From Symbiodinium natans (taxonomy: Eukaryota; Sar; Dinophyceae; Suessiales; Symbiodiniaceae): a DNA stretch of 64,000 nucleotides. Made by a program: the position numbers and the translations under genes. Location: assembly GCA_905221605.1 (NCBI GenBank), contig CAJNDS010002712.1, positions 387,001-451,000 of the forward strand, written 5' to 3'. The notes below the pieces were generated by a model that worked only from the letters and a program-made list of their open reading frames with translations, had not been told where the DNA came from and ran no database searches. Each line of letters opens with the position of its first letter. The stretch's first letter is position 1. Positions 1 to 9,959 of the stretch are shown piece by piece.

Positions 1-600
1 GCGCTGCGGTCCCACTGGCCGCTGCTCGTGCCCGGGATCCGGTGCTGCCCTACAACGTGTTGTTTGCGCGTGTGGCCGCTCTGCGCGCCGCCGCTGCCCA
101 CCGCACGCTTTCTGGCCCGCCTTCGCCGAGGCCGTTTTTGTCTTTTTCCCACGCCTGGCCCTGTGTCTGTATACAACAACCACTGGACCCGGAGGCGCTG
201 GCATGTGGCGCCGTGCGTCTTCCCCGCCCCTTCTTGCCGAGGCCCCCAGACCCGACGAACCATGTGATCGCCTCCGCGGATGGCAGCGACGTGCTGCCCA
301 CGGCTGTGACGAGCGCGCGTTTGAGATGGCTCTTTCGAACGATCACCTGTCTCGTGAGCGCTGCTGCTATCACAGGCCGGGCCACACTTTTCGCGTGTTC
401 TCGCGGTTGTACCCACACATGAGGATGTCACGCTCCGTGTCCTCCTCCTTCGCCGGTTGTCCCTGCCGCTCCCGCTTGCTCCGCGGACCTGCGCTTGCCC
501 CGCTGGCAGGCGACTCCCACCCACAACCGCCTCCCCATGCGTGCTGTCCGAGGCCCAGGCGCGTGCTCAGGGACCCATGTTGCAGGCGAAAGAAAGCCCG
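1..600 (+). pseudogene. Decayed copy (left part) of a second LINE family with RLE-like C-terminus
   Basis: No long frame survives, but pieces in all three frames resemble the copies at 8.2 and 10.8 kb. At about 270-330 the frame reads GWQRRAAHGCDER, against GWQRGAAHACDER at 8.24 kb. At 420-500 another frame reads RVLLLRRLSLPLPLAP followed by Cys-Ala-Cys, matching RVLLLRRLRLPLPLGP and Cys-Ser-Cys of the 8.4-kb copy just before its zinc knuckle. Several frameshifts are needed to link the pieces, so this is a dead copy. It stops resembling the family near 560-600, where the intact non-LTR element begins, and similarity resumes near 6.8 kb. Identity with the family is seen directly; calling it a LINE C-terminal region is inference from the better copies. 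Confidence 0.55.
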
Positions 601-1023
601 AAAGAGAAAACAACAAAACACGGAACCTTTTCTTCTGTGACCACATCTGCCGCTTCCTTGCCGCGCCTGAGGGACACGTGGTGCCCAACAGTGGCTCATC
701 GACACCACCGCGCCGTGGATCTGGAAGGGCCGAGCCACCTGCCGCTGTGCTGAGCCGGCCCAAACGGCCGCAAACCGGGGACATCCCAGGTCTGTACACA
801 CCGAAACGATCTCCAACATTCACACGAAAATCGCAGCGACGGCGGTCAGCAGGGTCGACGCCTGGAGTCGACGTCCAACGCAAGGCTCGGAGCGAGTCGT
901 CCATAACCCTGCAGCAGCTCTGCAGTGTCGCTGGACAATAACTGCCCGCACTGCACAAACTAGAGCAAGGTCAGCATCGTCCTCCTTGCGGAAAATTGTC
1001 GCTTTGTCGCGTGTGGTCAGTGC

Positions 1024-3159
1024 GTGTGGCCCGCCGCAGATCAGGTTGCTGTTCAGAATTTTTCGGGGCGGCATGATGCGGGTTGTGGTGCTGGCGACGT
1101 GCCGCAAGTAGTGGAACCTGTCGTCCAGAATCGCTCGGGGCCGCGTGCTGCAGGTTCTAGCGTTTGCGATGCTCCAGCGTCCACTGCCGCGGGCGCCGCT
1201 CCGCAACTCACCCATTTCACACGGTTTTTGTGCCTTCCGCGAGATGAATATGTTCAGCGTGTACAAAACATGATTGACGCACATGCTCTTGATGACATCG
1301 GCCAGCCAAACTTGCGTATTGAAGGCCCAACATCATGGGGAGTGTGGCTACGCATTAGTGAACCCAGTCGTTCTGAGTCCGGCAGACCTTGTCGGATTAG
1401 ATGTGGAGTTCTGTACCATGTAGCTCAAATGAAAGTTTACTTCCATGGGGAGGAACAGGCGACCCGTCAAATGTTGTTGCCTCTCTTCGAGCCTTGGACG
1501 TACGTGTCTTTGGATGCTTGTCCTGATCGACGGCCCGGCGCAGAGTTTCATGTGCCGCGTCCGCTTATTTTGGACGGTCCTGTTCCCAGTTCTGTTTCCA
1601 ATGTCCCTTCCTCAGCTGATTCGGTTCCGTGTTCTGAGGCACATCCTGCAGGCCCGCCAACTCCGGCTGCTTGTTTGGCAACTCGTGCTGGTGGGCCTGC
1701 TGCGCCAACAGTTGCAACAATTCCGGGATGTGATCCACACGCGCCTGCTGAAGTCCTGTGTCCCCCAGTGGTGTCGTCCGGTGATGAAAATGCTACGGCT
1801 GCGGCTGGAGTGCCTTCGGCCAACTCTCACTGGGCATTGTTGTCGCAGTTAGTTGGGCAACTGGTGGAGCACCAAGGGCGCATGCAGGAGCTTTTATCGG
1901 AAATTCGGGACCGCTTCGTTCCGATGGTTGATCCTGTGAACCATAACCGCAGCCATTGCTCCTTTGCCCAGTGTCCCCAGTTAAATACACCCGGGTGTAT
2001 CTCAAACATGTGCACTCAGCATTGTGTGAGTCAGGAATGCGCTGTTCATCAGTGCAGTGTGCACTGCGACGGTTGTGTGCAGCGCGGTTGCCAAAACTTG
2101 ATGTCTCCCCGTTGTGTGGCCCGGCGTTGTGCGGATCATTGTGATTCTGGGCATTCTCGTGTGCATAGAGGCTCACATGGCCCAGCAGGACATGCGTGCC
2201 AGTCATCGGCCCCTGTTTGTAGACGTTCTGGTTGTGCTAATCTGATTTCCGCCTCCTGTGTGACTGGATACTGTCCAAACCATTGTGTGAGTCGGCGATG
2301 TTCTTGTCGCAGTTGCACAGAGCATGTCGCGAGAGACGGTTCGTGGCAGCCGGCTGTGTCCTCCAGAGCACGGGCTTGCAGGCATATGAGTTGTACTGCC
2401 TTTGTTCTACCTACATGTCGTACAGGTTTTTGCACTGCTCATTGCACCAGTTCACGTTGTTCTTGTTGTGCACGCCGCTCTCGTGATCCCCCGCCCCCTG
2501 CTGCGGGCACCCGCGTGCCCGTGCCAGGTCGCACGTGTCGAAACATGCAGTGCCGCCGTCTTGTAGACCAACATTGTCAGACGGGTTTTTGCCCGCACCA
2601 CTGCCGTAGTCGAGCGTGCCCGTGTCATGTGGGTGTCCACGCATGTCATAATAATGACCCTCCCGTTCCACAGCCACCGCGAAATGGAACAGGGGATGTT
2701 GCAAGATCTCGCACTTGCAGGAACCGATGTTGTCATAACGTTGTTGATGTTGCGTGCGCTACAGGTTTCTGTCCGGAACATTGCACAAGCCCACGATGCA
2801 GCTGTCGCAACGCACGAGCAGCGGCGCCCCACGACTCTGTGCGTTCTGCTCGTTGTCGCCGTAGGGATTGCCACAACCAACCTGCGGCATCGTGCCGTAC
2901 AGGATATTGCCCTGATCACTGCTTGAACCGGCGATGCTGCGCAGGCGGAGGCTCGGGTCCTCGGTCTCTTCGACATTCTCCCACGGCTGATCCGTTAGGT
3001 GAGTTTTTGACTGAAGCGTGCGGGAATCTTCCGCCTGACCACGCCTTGCCCCCCGATTTGCAAGCCTCGGCTCACGCGCTCCGTTCAAGGGTCGCCAACA
3101 CGGGAAACGTTCGCGGTCCTCGCCGTCATCGCCAACACGGCGGGGACCGAGCCACATAA
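1024..3159 (+). CDS. LINE ORF1: Cys/His-rich nucleic-acid-binding-like protein
   Basis: This 711-codon frame lies directly upstream of the endonuclease/RT frame. Its N-terminal third is rich in Ser, Ala and Pro with no recognised domain. From about residue 312 to 640 it carries some seven related Cys/His modules, beginning near residues 312, 346, 399, 452, 505, 565 and 611. The clearest follow C-x4-C-x7/8-C-x4-C-x2-H-C-x4-C-x-C, for example CRTGFCTAHC and CQTGFCPHHC. They should bind zinc and probably RNA or DNA, the usual task of ORF1 proteins, but the spacing differs from the retroviral CCHC knuckle. The frame opens with GTG at 1024; the first in-frame ATG is at 1270, so either the start is at 1270 or translation starts otherwise. 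Modules 452-640 are separated by basic, Pro-rich linkers. Confidence 0.8.
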   Translation: MWPAADQVAVQNFSGRHDAGCGAGDVPQVVEPVVQNRSGPRAAGSSVCDAPASTAAGAAPQLTHFTRFLCLPRDEYVQRVQNMIDAHALDDIGQPNLRIEGPTSWGVWLRISEPSRSESGRPCRIRCGVLYHVAQMKVYFHGEEQATRQMLLPLFEPWTYVSLDACPDRRPGAEFHVPRPLILDGPVPSSVSNVPSSADSVPCSEAHPAGPPTPAACLATRAGGPAAPTVATIPGCDPHAPAEVLCPPVVSSGDENATAAAGVPSANSHWALLSQLVGQLVEHQGRMQELLSEIRDRFVPMVDPVNHNRSHCSFAQCPQLNTPGCISNMCTQHCVSQECAVHQCSVHCDGCVQRGCQNLMSPRCVARRCADHCDSGHSRVHRGSHGPAGHACQSSAPVCRRSGCANLISASCVTGYCPNHCVSRRCSCRSCTEHVARDGSWQPAVSSRARACRHMSCTAFVLPTCRTGFCTAHCTSSRCSCCARRSRDPPPPAAGTRVPVPGRTCRNMQCRRLVDQHCQTGFCPHHCRSRACPCHVGVHACHNNDPPVPQPPRNGTGDVARSRTCRNRCCHNVVDVACATGFCPEHCTSPRCSCRNARAAAPHDSVRSARCRRRDCHNQPAASCRTGYCPDHCLNRRCCAGGGSGPRSLRHSPTADPLGEFLTEACGNLPPDHALPPDLQASAHALRSRVANTGNVRGPRRHRQHGGDRAT

Positions 3160-3161
3160 GC

Positions 3162-6100
3162 TTGGCTTTACTGAACGCCAATCGCCTTTGGGCGCCCAGT
3201 GGATCAGAGCATGCGGGTTTTCATGGGTTTGTTGGAATCTTGCGTGCTCATGACGTGGATTGCGTGTGCCTGCAAGAAACTTGGGCAGTCAATGGGGGCG
3301 CCTTGCCAGTCGATCAGCCGTATCAGTATGACGGCCCTTCTGATATTGGTGGCTGTGAGGCAGGCTTTCTTGTTCATCAAGGTTCCACATCGTGGTCACT
3401 CAATGTAGACACTTCTTACCATCGCATTCGTTGGCGATGCATTGCGTCATCTCAAAATGCTCCCGCGCTTTTGCTGTGTAGTTTTTATGCGCCGCACGTG
3501 GGTGTGCCGCTTCCCACACGCATCGACTTCTGGAGTAGGTTTCGTGCCTCCATTCAGGACGCTTTGCGGCACCACCCTCATGCGAATCTGGTGCTTGCAG
3601 GTGATTGCAACGTGTATCTTGCGGAAGTTATGGGCCCCGAGCGTGAAAGGTCTAATGAACCCCAGCTGCGTGATTTGATACGCGCCCTTTGTCATGATTT
3701 TGGTCTCCGCATTGCAAATCCACCACGCGTCTCTACGCATAGGTCCGGCTCGTGCATTGACATTGTTCTTGTTTCACGTCCGCTTGATGTTGTTGACATT
3801 GTCGTGCATGATGGGGACACGTGCGGTTGTCAACGTGACTCGTGTCACCCGATTGTGGGAAGCGATCACAAGCTCATCACCTTCAAAATTGCTGTGCCTC
3901 CGGAGGCGGATGATGTTGTTCCTAAGCCCTGGCCGCGTGTGCGGAACTGGCACTCAGTCGTCCAAGATTTGCATCCGCAACTGTTGCAATGGGCATCCAA
4001 GGTTTTGAATTTGCGTCAGGGTCAGCCCCTCCCCCTTCCTGAAAGGCGTGGCGTGCTGGACCTGCTGTATGCCGAATTTGTCGCTATAGTTTGGCAAGCC
4101 GCAGAGCCCCACGCTTCTAGTCGTTCTGGTGGCAACCGGCGTCCGCAGCCGGATTGGTGGGATGACGCTTGCTACGAACTCCTTGTCGCTCGCAATGCGG
4201 CTTGGCGACAGTGGCGACGTGAGCAGACGTCCAGTGCCCGTGAAACCTTCCGCCAGAAACGACTGGAGTTTCATCATCTGGTTCGTCGCAAGAAATCGTC
4301 ATTTTGGTCTTCCTGGCTCAGTCGACAAGAAAGTCTGTCACGGTCCAATCCGCGGTTGGCTGCTCGTAATGTGCGTACGCAGATGGGCCAGAGTCACGGT
4401 GGCCTGCCGCGTTCGATGAGATCGGCGGGCCATCGGTTGGAAGGTGACCAATGTCTCGCCGCATGGCGTGATCACTTTCGCAATGTGCCATCTGTTTGCG
4501 ATGGCCGGCTCCGGGCTGACGTAGCAACTGATTCTGCTTCGGCTGCAGCATCCTCAGACATCACGTCCCGCGCTGCGGCTCTGAGGCGGGATATGGCCTC
4601 TCTGTCCGGCCCTTTGGATTTTCCGCTCAGCGCTGCCGAACTGCAGCATGTTCTATCTCAGCTTCCGTCTCATCGAGCTCCAGGCCCGGATGGATTGCCA
4701 TATGAGTTTTTTGCTGTCAAGGACGATGTCCTTTCTTCGGCTCTTTTGACGTTTTTTGAATTGGTGCGTCATTGGGCAGTTGTCCCGTCGATTTGGCGTT
4801 CAGCCCGTGTGAGCCCGCTGCACAAAGGCGGCCCTGCTGACGATTTCAATAATTATCGTCCCATCAGCCTCCTTTGTTGCAGCCTCAAAATCTTCGAGCG
4901 TTTGTTGCTGGCGCGGCTGCTTCCCAGGGTCGACCCGCAACTCGATGAGTGTCAAGCCGGGTTTCGCTGGGGGGCCGAGGAGCAAATCTACACCTTGGCC
5001 GAGACGCTCAGGCTGCGTGCCAGGAAGCGTACCTTCTGTGCTTTCGTGGATGTACGCAAAGCTTTTGATGTTGCATGGAGGGATGCGGTGTTAGTTAGGC
5101 TTGCGGAGACCGGCGTTAGTGGTTCGATGTGGTCGGTAATTGCAGACCTCCTTTGTGAAACCACAGCTCGAGTCCGTGTGAATGGTCTGACTTCGCAGCC
5201 TTGGACAGAAACGGCCGGCGTGCGTCAAGGGAGCGTCTTAGGTCCGCTGCTTTTCAACATCTTGTTCAATGGTATTGCCGATGCTGTGCGTGCAGTATGT
5301 CCGGGCGTTGCGTTGGGCCCTGGCCCAAGCGCCCCTCGCGTGACACTTCTTCTGTACGCTGATGATCTGGTAATCTTGGCAGATGATGCAGCGACCTTGC
5401 AACGTGCCTTAGATGCTATCGGCAACTGGGGCGCACGGTGGCGTTTCTCTTTTGGGATTGGTCCCGAAAAAACAGCTGTGATGGTTGTTGGGTCCAGGCT
5501 CCTGAACTTCCACTTTTCCTTGCAGGGTTGTGCCGTCCCGTGCGTGCCACACTACACCTACCTGGGTGTTACATTCGCAGCCTCTCGAAAATGGCGTCAA
5601 CATGAGACTCGGCTCATAGTTAAAAGTACTCGCCGCTTTTACCAGTTTTTGGGTTGGGCCGAGAATCGCCAGCTACACACAGGATTCCGCAATGCTCTAT
5701 TCCAAACCTATGTTTTGCCTTCCACGCTGTATGGCACACAGTTCCTTGATTCAGCGACGATTGTTCGCTTGGACAAGGTCATCCGCCAGTGGGGGAGACG
5801 TTTGCTGCAATGGCCCAGTGGTGCACCGGGGGCAGCAGTCCTTGGTGAGCTTGGCTGGGCACCCTTTCTGTTTCAGGTTAAGCGCCTGCAGTTTGGTCTT
5901 TTTGGCAGACTTTCTGCCACAAGCACGCGCGACGTCCGCAGAGGCTTGGCAGCACGCGTCTTCAATTTTGCCCTGAGTCGACCAGGCTCTTGGGCATATG
6001 AGACCGCCCAGACCTTGCATCAGGATGGCGTCATGTCTCCGGCATCGTACGGGGTGCTCCCGGGATCGGGTCTTCGACGTGTCTGGCAGTGGACTAGGCA

Positions 6101-6587
6101 TCAGGTTGTACAGACCTTGCAGCAACGTGCCCATGCGAGTTACCGCGCAGACTTGCTGGCAGTACCTTCGCTGGCCAATTATGCGGTCTATCAGCCTCGA
6201 TTGCATTGCCTGGTCAGCATACACTCCTCCGGGCTCCCCATCTCCGCAGTCCGAGAGTGGACCCTGGCCCGGTGTGGCCATCACCCATTTACGGATGGTA
6301 GGAGCGCCCGTCATTCGCACAGGACGGACTCTCTGTGCCTTTGTGGTGACCAGTGCAACCTGCTTCACGCAATTCGAGCTTGTCCATTGCTGGCCTCGCA
6401 ACGGCGTCACTGGCTCACTCGTCTGGGGTTACAGCGCGTTCCTCAGTTTGGAGATGATGAGTTGCTTCGCTGGATCTTTGACCCCAGCTTGGTTCTGAAC
6501 AGTCGTTCATCTGTCAATGCTCATGTCCACTATGTGGCAGCCATCTGCCAGATTGCTCGCAACTTGTTGGCGGGCTTGCAGCTATGA
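3162..6587 (+). CDS. LINE ORF2: EEP endonuclease plus reverse transcriptase
   Basis: The 1141-codon frame starts with an exonuclease/endonuclease/phosphatase domain: LNANRL, LQETW (residues 37-41), GDCN (147-150), a Ser-x-IDIV motif and SDH (234-236) are all present, so the catalytic set looks complete. The reverse transcriptase follows: PGPDGLPYEFF near 507, YRPISLL, FVDVRKAFD near 628, GVRQGSVLGPLLFN, and the YADD active site at 732-735. A Cys/His cluster (C1059, C1061, H1069, C1074) lies near the C-terminus. It makes cDNA by target-primed reverse transcription, by family knowledge. The first codon is TTG and the frame stays open upstream into ORF1, in the -1 frame relative to ORF1, so expression by frameshift or re-initiation is possible. 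No ATG precedes the endonuclease core. Confidence 0.92.
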   Translation: MALLNANRLWAPSGSEHAGFHGFVGILRAHDVDCVCLQETWAVNGGALPVDQPYQYDGPSDIGGCEAGFLVHQGSTSWSLNVDTSYHRIRWRCIASSQNAPALLLCSFYAPHVGVPLPTRIDFWSRFRASIQDALRHHPHANLVLAGDCNVYLAEVMGPERERSNEPQLRDLIRALCHDFGLRIANPPRVSTHRSGSCIDIVLVSRPLDVVDIVVHDGDTCGCQRDSCHPIVGSDHKLITFKIAVPPEADDVVPKPWPRVRNWHSVVQDLHPQLLQWASKVLNLRQGQPLPLPERRGVLDLLYAEFVAIVWQAAEPHASSRSGGNRRPQPDWWDDACYELLVARNAAWRQWRREQTSSARETFRQKRLEFHHLVRRKKSSFWSSWLSRQESLSRSNPRLAARNVRTQMGQSHGGLPRSMRSAGHRLEGDQCLAAWRDHFRNVPSVCDGRLRADVATDSASAAASSDITSRAAALRRDMASLSGPLDFPLSAAELQHVLSQLPSHRAPGPDGLPYEFFAVKDDVLSSALLTFFELVRHWAVVPSIWRSARVSPLHKGGPADDFNNYRPISLLCCSLKIFERLLLARLLPRVDPQLDECQAGFRWGAEEQIYTLAETLRLRARKRTFCAFVDVRKAFDVAWRDAVLVRLAETGVSGSMWSVIADLLCETTARVRVNGLTSQPWTETAGVRQGSVLGPLLFNILFNGIADAVRAVCPGVALGPGPSAPRVTLLLYADDLVILADDAATLQRALDAIGNWGARWRFSFGIGPEKTAVMVVGSRLLNFHFSLQGCAVPCVPHYTYLGVTFAASRKWRQHETRLIVKSTRRFYQFLGWAENRQLHTGFRNALFQTYVLPSTLYGTQFLDSATIVRLDKVIRQWGRRLLQWPSGAPGAAVLGELGWAPFLFQVKRLQFGLFGRLSATSTRDVRRGLAARVFNFALSRPGSWAYETAQTLHQDGVMSPASYGVLPGSGLRRVWQWTRHQVVQTLQQRAHASYRADLLAVPSLANYAVYQPRLHCLVSIHSSGLPISAVREWTLARCGHHPFTDGRSARHSHRTDSLCLCGDQCNLLHAIRACPLLASQRRHWLTRLGLQRVPQFGDDELLRWIFDPSLVLNSRSSVNAHVHYVAAICQIARNLLAGLQL

Positions 6588-6789
6588 GCGTAGTACTGGA
6601 TTGTTCGGCGGCCAATGTGCCTGGCCGTTTGTAGTGTATATATGTACTGACCGTCAACGGTTGTTCAAGGACAGACTCTCTCTTCAAGGACATGTCTCTG
6701 GTAGGTTCAATGAAATTATGTGGGTCGCGTCACCTACGCGCTGCTGCAGCAAGGATGCGCAGCTGCCGAATCAGGCCGACTCCCTGTCA

Positions 6790-7300
6790 CCCGCCAGTTG
6801 AGTCCACCTACGGGCGAGCCCCGCCCGCGGGCTGATGTCGAGCCGGGGCGCTCTGTCACCGTGGCAGCGCGGCGCAAGCGACACGGCACGTACCCCGAAC
6901 TCCTCCGCGCCCGGAGGTGCCGCCTGGTCGTCATTGGCCTGGAAGTGGGTGGGTGCTTTGGCGCCGAAGCAGCCACCTTCCTTCGCTTCCTGGCCGGCCA
7001 GCGAGCCGCCACCATCCCAGCGCAACTCCGACCAGCGGCTCAGGCCGCCTGGGTGGCGCGATGGGCGGCGCTCCAGGCTGTTGCGGCCCAGCGTGCCTTC
7101 GCCTCTACCTTGCTCGAGTTGCCGCTTGCGGGCGAGAGCAACGGCGATGATGCCGCGCCTGATCCGCACCAGGTCCTGGCTGACGGCCGCTGGGACCGCC
7201 CCCCGCCCGCCAGCCGCGTGCCGCCGCGATGGTGAGGCCCCTCCCTCCCGACCCCCGACCCCCGCGAGGACATGCTGGGGAAAAAGGCGTGCGAAGAAAG
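6790..7300 (+). pseudogene. Second LINE family, C-terminal RLE-like remnant (right part)
   Basis: A frame ending with TGA at 7233-7235 reads KRHGTYPELL, then CRLVVIGLEVGG, then an Ala/Arg-rich helix region and FASTLLELPL. This is the C-terminal signature shared with four further copies downstream. After the stop come about 45 bases and an A-rich end with the pattern GGGGAAAAAGGCGTGCGAAG and further A runs, similar to the 3' ends at 9.21, 10.31 and 11.63 kb. It is separated from the matching left part (1-600) by the intact LINE, so the two may be one copy split by insertion, with some sequence missing between. No intact zinc knuckle is present in this piece. Confidence 0.6.
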
Positions 7301-7925
7301 AAAAAAAGTCACCAAGGATTCCGCTCATCCTCAGTGATCTTGTTTCACATACGCATGCTGATTCACGAGAATGCTTCCATCCATCATCTAACTGCTGAGA
7401 CCTTGCTTCTTCAGGAACTCCCCTGATCCTCTTTTCCAATGTTCAGAGACCTGTCTGTGAACGACCGTGGAAGTGCAACCAGATTCGTCATCATCCACTT
7501 GCAAGTACGAAATAAGTAGGTACGCAAGTAAGTAGGTAAGGAAGTAAGTAAGTCCTGCATGCCCGTAGGCGGCCTCTTGGAGGAGCAGGCAACGCAATCC
7601 GACATGGTGCCAAACGGAACGCGCACTCCATTTGGCGACCAGCTCATCGCACGCCTCACCCACCTGTTTGCTGGCAACTTTGCCACATGATGTGCGAAAT
7701 TCCAATAGCCATGGTTGCATTTGTAAGACCAGCTTTGCAAGTTTAACGTTTGCATTCACGCGTTGAATTCAACAGTCGCAAGACACGTGTCTGGAACGCG
7801 GCAGGCGAGGAACCGCCTGGGCTGTCAGTGTTGCAGGGGGACGCTGACACCGCAATCTGGGTTCCCCGGCGCTCCCGCCACAGCAGCAAGGGCTCACGGT
7901 CCTTGGCACCCCTTTAGTCAGCGAC
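7301..7925. other. Intergenic spacer with an AAGTAGGT-type simple repeat
   Basis: No coding region is supported here. A short run of AAGT/AGGT tetramers occupies about 7501-7556. It begins with GCAAGTACGAAATA, which recurs just after the poly(A) of another truncated copy near 10349-10362. Confidence 0.6.
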
Positions 7926-9240
7926 GCATACGTGTGTCTGCGGCTCGCGCAGAAGCGCGAGGTGCACAATCGCCTGCTCCAACGAAAAGGACTTGCAGGC
8001 TGCCTGGCTGCTGCTGCACTACTGCGCCGCCCCGCGGGCCAACTACCTCCTACACGCTCTGCCGCCAACCGCGTGGGCTTGCGAGAACCCACGGCGGACA
8101 GCCTCCCCGTCATCCAGGCGCGCTTGCCTGCGGCAGCTAACCGTTTGCTGCTTTCTCTCCGCGCGCAGGAGCTCGCCGCCGCACTAGCCGCAGCGTACCT
8201 TGCTGGACAGGCTACGCGGTGCCGGCCGAGACCCTCCGGGGCTGGCAGCGTGGGGCCGCCCATGCTTGCGATGAGCGCGCGCGCTTGAGACGCACATTGC
8301 TGATGTTTCACCTGCGTCCCGAGCGCTGCTGCTGTCACCAAGCTGGACCGCATGCTGCGAGAGTCTTCACAGTTCTGCCCACGTCTGACATCGTTGCCGT
8401 GCTTGACCCGCACTTCCGCGTCCTGCTCTTGCGGCGACTCCGCCTGCCCCTTCCCCTCGGTCCGCACGCCTGCTCCTGCCGGGGCTTCCTTGACGAGTAT
8501 GGAGATCACCGCGCCGCCTGCTCCAACTCTGGCGTCCTTGCATCCCGCGCACTGCCTTGAGCGCGCTCTAGCCCGGGTTTGCCAGGAGGCCGGCGCGCAT
8601 GTCGGGCGCAACGTGGCCTTGTCGGCCATGAACCTCGACGTGCCTGTCCACGACGCACGGCGCATCGAAGTTGTGTGCAACAGCCTCAACATGTGGCACG
8701 CCGGCTCGCGGTCGATGCGACCCTCGTCAGCCCTGTGACGCGCGAGGGGGTGCTGCAAGCCGGGGCTGCCGCCCACCTTGGCAGTGCCTTGCGCAACGCT
8801 GCGCGCCGCAAGCGGCGGCAAACTTATCCCGAACTTGACCGCAGTCGGCGATGTCGACTCGTCGTTTTCGGGCTTGAAGTCGGGGGGCGCCGGGACTCTG
8901 AGGCTGCCACCTTCGTTCGCCTCCTTGCTCGGGCGCGGGCGGCTGGCACCCCGTCCGCGTTGAGGGCTTCTGCCCTGGCTGCGTGGGTCCTCCGGTGGAG
9001 TGGCATCGTCTCCGCCGCTGCGCAGAGCGCGCTTGCGGCTACCTTCCTCGAGCTCCCCGTCCCGTCTGGGCCTTGTGCTGCTGGCACACCCCCAGCCTTG
9101 CACGACCTCCAAGCTGACGCCCGCTGGAGCGAGGTCCCAGCACCAAGCCGTCTGCCCAGCCGGGCCTAAGTCATTTTCCCTGGACTCGACCATCCCGACC
9201 CTGACTGCTGCGGACGCAAAAGGCGCGAGAAAAAAAAATT
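7926..9240 (+). pseudogene. 5'-truncated LINE copy: RT-thumb region, zinc knuckle, RLE-like domain, 3' A-run
   Basis: The longest of the truncated copies. Around 7993-8080 it reads WLLLHYCAAPRANYLL, which I take as the region after the RT thumb. At 8219-8560 follows GWQRGAAHACDER, LLLRRLRLPLPLGPHACSC and a C-x-C-x9-H-x3-C knuckle (GDHRAAC). Next come RRIEVVCNSLN (frame 3), LAVDATLVSP and TYPELDRSRRCRLVVFGLEVGGR in frame 2, ending at TAA 9167-9169. At least two frameshifts (about 8530 and 8700) break it. The 3' end is GCGGACGCAAAAGGCGCGAG followed by nine A. The RRIEVV / VDATLV / TYPEL / EVGGR set resembles the PD-(D/E)XK endonuclease that follows a CCHC knuckle in R2-like elements; that assignment is inference. 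Confidence 0.7.
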
Positions 9241-9332
9241 CATTTGCTGGACATGTTGATTCCATTCGTGCGGTAGTGCAGTACCTCCTGCCAGGGTAAC
9301 GACCACTCGTCTCGCCGCTGGCTGCGGCGGGC

Positions 9333-9810
9333 ATGCCACGTCGTGAGGGAGGCCGTGCGGCCGGGGCAGCTTTGCGTGTTGCAGAACGTGCCAAAGCCCG
9401 GACTTATCCAGAGCTTGCGTCCGGCCGCCGCTGCCGGCTTGTCGTCCTCGGCCTTGAGGTTGGCGGGCGCTGGAGCCGCCAGGCCGCCCTGTTTGTCAGG
9501 CTGCTTGCTCGATGCCGGGCACGAGCCGCTCCTGCTGCGTCACGGGCAGCGTGCACTTCCGCGTTTGCGCTGCGCTGGTCGGCTCTCCTCGCCTTTGTAG
9601 CCGCCCGTTCTTTTGCAGCCAGCCTCCTTTCCCTTCCCATCTCCGGCACAGCAAACGTTGATGGAGAATCGCCTCTCATCAGCGACATCGCTGCTGACTC
9701 AGCAGAGCAGCCCCCTCTCGCCAGTCGCCTGCCGTAGATTCTGTAGGTTGTTCGTGGCCGTGGGCTACGTCACTGGGACCGCGAAGTGGATGCAGTAAAA
9801 AAAAAAAACC
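9333..9810 (+). pseudogene. 5'-truncated LINE copy, C-terminal domain only
   Basis: A single open frame (9333-9737) carries ARTYPELASGRRCRLVVLGL, then EVGGRW, an Ala/Arg-rich stretch and FAASLLSLPI, matching the C-terminal third of the family. About 60 bases after the stop lies a run of 12-13 A (from 9798). It lacks the knuckle and the VDTTLVSP part, so it cannot encode a working enzyme. The sequence before the A-run (GACCGCGAAGTGGATGCAGT) is only loosely like the 3' end of the other copies, so this copy is from a more diverged subfamily. Confidence 0.65.
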
Positions 9811-9959
9811 GACCAATCAAGTCCCGCAGGCGGTGCAACCATGCTTCTAAGCAATCGTCGCCATTCTGAATCCAGTTTGCGAAAATGATGCTGCCGTACT
9901 TCGCGATGCCCGGCACCTAAACATGCAATCGGTGTCATCACAGCTTCGAAAAATTTACC

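Larger units (their letters stand above)
1000..6720 (+). mobile_element. Non-LTR retrotransposon (LINE) with two long ORFs, EEP endonuclease type
   Basis: Two consecutive open frames (ORF1 at 1024-3159, ORF2 at 3162-6587) encode a Cys/His-rich protein and an endonuclease-reverse transcriptase, the usual order for LINEs of the L1/Tad/I groups. No RNase H domain is evident after the reverse transcriptase. The 5' limit is uncertain: 600-1023 has no coding similarity and may be the 5' UTR. Downstream of ORF2, 6588-6720 has no poly(A) run, so the 3' end is also uncertain. The element sits between two parts of an older decayed retroelement, which suggests nested insertion. No stop or frameshift interrupts either ORF, so the copy is young or under constraint. 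Confidence 0.85.

Noticed and set aside
5751-6410. A 219-codon minus-strand frame inside LINE ORF2
   Set aside because: Antisense of the well-supported ORF2 C-terminus.
7769-9394. A 541-codon minus-strand frame across the truncated LINE copies
   Set aside because: GC-rich antisense shadow. The + strand carries family motifs shared with three other copies.
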